From NCBI GenBank assembly GCA_947472115.1, contig CANIZU010000076.1, forward strand, positions 1 to 8,133: a stretch of DNA of 8,133 bases. The letters run 5' to 3'. The translations under genes and the position numbers were made by a program. The notes beneath the pieces are model-generated. The model did no database searches, had not been told where the DNA came from, and worked only from the letters and a program-made list of their open reading frames with translations. Positions 6,513 to 8,133 of this stretch are shown one piece after another. Origin of the DNA: Flavobacteriales bacterium (GTDB taxonomy: Bacteria > Bacteroidota > Bacteroidia > NS11-12g > UBA955). Position 1 is the stretch's first letter. Each line of letters starts with the position of its first letter.

Positions 6513-6543
6513 TGAATATAACACAGACAATCAGTACATTCAA
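6513..6543 (-). promoter_or_regulatory. Candidate promoter of the FG-GAP protein gene
   Basis: On the minus strand TTG (6543-6541) is followed after 20 bases by TATATTCA (6520-6513), a partial match to TAnnTTTG. This would give a leader of only about 7-15 bases before the ATG at 6499. The match is imperfect. Confidence 0.3.
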
Positions 6544-6652
6544 TTTGTGGTATGGGATTCTTGCAATAAATGTAAATAAATAATCAGTTGCTCTGAAAAA
6601 TTGGCCATCCTATTTTTTGGGGATTTATTGTTTGCATTCCTGTAATTAGTGG

Positions 6653-6707
6653 AAAAAACGCTAAAATTGACCCCTCTTGGTCAGACTCAATTCGACACTC
6701 ATTTTAG
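6653..6707 (-). terminator. Possible intrinsic terminator of the small exported-protein gene
   Basis: Read on the minus strand, about 30 bases after the TAA at 6738, CTAAAAT (6707-6701) can pair with ATTTTAG (6667-6661). An inner TGACC / GGTCA stem (6683-6679 with 6672-6668) lies between them. CGTTTTTT (6660-6653) follows at once. The stem is A/T-rich with a large internal loop, so the structure is weak. Confidence 0.35.
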
Positions 6708-6737
6708 GACGCCGAGCAAGTTGTTTGAATTTCTGGT

Positions 6738-7190
6738 TTAAGGTCTATTGTAAAAACGAAAAGGCTTATTGAAACTTGATATCACAGGCATGAATGCTCT
6801 GTAATGGAAATTGTCCATGTCGAAGTAATATTTTCCATATTGCCAGTCTTCCCACGTTAAAGTGCCTACACTACTTCCTGTCATTTGCTTGTTGCATGTC
6901 ACTCTTACAGTGATGGTAGAATCCTTAAAATAGATATGGAGCTTGTGTCTATATTCTCTTTCAGAAGTTCGTTCTTCGGTAGTTATTGTATTGAAAATTC
7001 GGTCAATTGACACGAATGAATATCCTTTGTCAATGAGGTGTCTGCCAAAATTGTCCAAGTTTTTTGATGCGCTTGTATCTCCTGTTATAACGATAATGTT
7101 GTCTCCTTTCAAAGGCTCTGTTCTTTGCGATTTGGCTGAATGACAAAATGCAAAAAGCGCAAGTGTAGATATAATAATTTTGTAGGTCAT
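6738..7190 (-). CDS. Small exported protein of unknown function
   Basis: 150 residues that I do not recognise as a named family. A signal peptide spans about 1-21 (MTYKIIISTLALFAFCHSAKSQ, cleavage likely near SAKSQ). C16 is in the hydrophobic segment but is not in a clear lipobox, so a periplasmic or outer-surface soluble protein is more likely than a lipoprotein. The mature part begins with a strand-like IIVITGDTS (about 32-40). GRHLIDKGYSF and RIFNTITTEER follow, then alternating strands (HKLHIYF, STITVRVTC). This rhythm resembles short alpha/beta domains common in Bacteroidota exported proteins of unknown function; that is an impression. The C-terminal half is rich in aromatic residues (WEDWQYGKYYFDMDNFHYR). 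It has no T9SS sorting domain and appears to be transcribed alone. Confidence 0.75.
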   Translation of the reverse strand: MTYKIIISTLALFAFCHSAKSQRTEPLKGDNIIVITGDTSASKNLDNFGRHLIDKGYSFVSIDRIFNTITTEERTSEREYRHKLHIYFKDSTITVRVTCNKQMTGSSVGTLTWEDWQYGKYYFDMDNFHYRAFMPVISSFNKPFRFYNRP

Positions 7191-7519
7191 GCTGTATAAT
7201 TAATATTCCAATGCATAGATACAATTAAATACAGGTTATTCCAAAATCCGTGATTATTACTGAAAAAAACGCACAAGCTGAACACCACTCATCGCTTTAA
7301 TTCGTCTCCACTTTATGGGAGTAATTTGACCACATCTGTAAGTAGACCAAAAATTCTAACTGGATAAAATTGGCAACAATAGACCAGTGCCCCTTGACTA
7401 AATCTCCATACTCCCAACTGCATTTTATTCCACCCAATAAATTCTTGAGCAACAATTGAGTTGGTTGGATTATTGTAGTTTAATTGTTAGGTTTGTCTAA
7501 ACAGTTCAATATCATAAAT
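7191..7519. other. Divergent intergenic region
   Basis: 329 bases between the divergent small exported-protein gene and the cysteine-rich secreted-protein gene. I see no gene, RNA gene or strong hairpin. The right end holds a good candidate promoter for the plus-strand gene. No clear TAnnTTTG box was found for the minus-strand gene in the first ~60 bases beside it. Confidence 0.5.
7465..7495 (+). promoter_or_regulatory. Candidate Bacteroidota-type promoter
   Basis: TTG at 7465-7467, then 20 bases, then TAGGTTTG at 7488-7495, an exact match to TAnnTTTG. Transcription would begin near 7502, about 18 bases before the ATG at 7520. The best promoter match I found in the window. Confidence 0.5.
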
Positions 7520-8133
7520 ATGAAAAAAATCACTCTGCTGTGCATGCTTTTGGTCTCCTTAGCAACAGCAAATGCAAAATGTACATGGGGTTCTGTCAAA
7601 ATTGAACAAATGGGTTCTAACATTCACTATTTATGGTTTCTAAAAGGTGATGTATTCAAGGATACTTGCGTAAAGTATGATTATAATCTGATAGACCTAA
7701 GTAACGGAAAAGAATCACCCTACTTAATGAAGCAAGGAACTGAACCCTATGTTTATTTTAGAAGCAAAGGTAAATACAGGTTTAACTTAAAACTTACAAA
7801 TAAATGTACGGGATGTGACACCATAATTTATAGTGATGTGTTGACTTATGATTATTTCACTCAATGTCAATTTTCCTACCAATTGGGTTCAACATACGAT
7901 CCTAAATGCAAAGATTCAATAGCTGGTCAGATGACGAAATCCGTACCTAAAACTGACTATTGTTGGACTTATATGATGGAGTTATACTTGGGAGATGCAA
8001 AACTTAACAGTATTTCAGATAGTCAATGGGTGCACGGGACAGACAGTGCTATTTGGGAATGGACCTCACGTAATCAGAATTGTATTGTGTATTCTAAACT
8101 TGATTCTATGGACGCTGCAAGATTTATTAATTA
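7520..8133 (+). CDS. Cysteine-rich secreted protein, PKD-like (partial, 3' end missing)
   Basis: Open from the ATG at 7520 to the window edge: 204 residues and part of a codon, no stop. The signal peptide is MKKITLLCMLLVSLATANA (1-19), with cleavage expected after ANA. The mature part has eight cysteines (21, 50, 96, 99, 116, 130, 148, 188), which suggests disulfides and an extracytoplasmic location. The first module runs from CTWGSVKIEQ to about residue 116. Its order (aromatic strand YLWFLKGDV, then DTCVKYDYNLIDL, then FRSKGKYRFNLKLTNKCTGCDT) resembles the PKD-like immunoglobulin-type fold in Bacteroidota surface proteins, where GKY.F.LKLTN is the typical late strand. A second module may begin near CQFSYQLGS (116). 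A T9SS sorting domain beyond the edge would be expected but cannot be seen. Function is unknown. Confidence 0.8.
   Translation, partial: MKKITLLCMLLVSLATANAKCTWGSVKIEQMGSNIHYLWFLKGDVFKDTCVKYDYNLIDLSNGKESPYLMKQGTEPYVYFRSKGKYRFNLKLTNKCTGCDTIIYSDVLTYDYFTQCQFSYQLGSTYDPKCKDSIAGQMTKSVPKTDYCWTYMMELYLGDAKLNSISDSQWVHGTDSAIWEWTSRNQNCIVYSKLDSMDAARFIN

Larger units (their letters stand above)
6500..6737. other. Intergenic region upstream of FG-GAP gene
   Basis: 238 A+T-rich bases between two minus-strand genes. The left part should hold the FG-GAP gene promoter; the right part holds a possible terminator for the small exported protein. No reading frame of note was seen. Confidence 0.5.

Overview
The window looks like a chromosomal segment of a Bacteroidota bacterium. 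Three things point there: a large secreted protein ends in a type IX secretion (T9SS) type A sorting domain, found only in that phylum; signal peptides end in A-x-x-Q or similar; and upstream regions hold TAnnTTTG-type -7 boxes rather than E. coli -35/-10 boxes. The T9SS cargo favours a Flavobacteriales/Sphingobacteriales-like lineage, but genus cannot be read from the sequence.

Layout. (1) 1-179, + strand: the last 58 residues of a sensor histidine kinase. (2) 188-901, - strand: an Sfp-type 4'-phosphopantetheinyl transferase, convergent with the kinase. (3) 900-1901, + strand: a seven-bladed WD40 propeller protein. Its start codon shares two bases with the transferase start codon, in one CATG. 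Two perfect inverted repeats (19-bp and 15-bp arms) lie inside the 3' part of this reading frame. (4) 2123-3750, - strand: a complete AbiE-type (type IV) toxin-antitoxin operon, antitoxin first, joined by a 4-base ATGA overlap. It is preceded by two 26-bp operator-like inverted repeats of form GTCACAA-N12-TTGTGAC. (5) 3826-4239, + strand: the C-terminal half of an ABC-type ATPase with no Walker A half, directly abutting the AbiE control region. The AbiE module therefore appears to sit in a damaged gene. (6) 4217-6499, - strand: a 760-residue secreted FG-GAP/VCBS repeat protein with nine calcium-binding-type loops and a T9SS sorting domain. (7) 6738-7190, - strand: a small exported protein of unknown function. 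(8) 7520-end, + strand: the N-terminal 204 residues of a cysteine-rich secreted protein, cut by the window edge.

How they relate. Genes 1-3 look like core chromosome and share G-rich codon use. The AbiE pair is more A+T-rich and is the clearest horizontally acquired element. In known AbiE systems the nucleotidyltransferase toxin halts growth and aborts phage infection, while the winged-helix antitoxin represses the operon by binding two inverted repeats. Both repeats can be seen here at the expected place. The right third of the window carries independently transcribed genes for exported proteins with no visible functional link to the rest. No rRNA, tRNA, CRISPR array, transposase or integrase was found.
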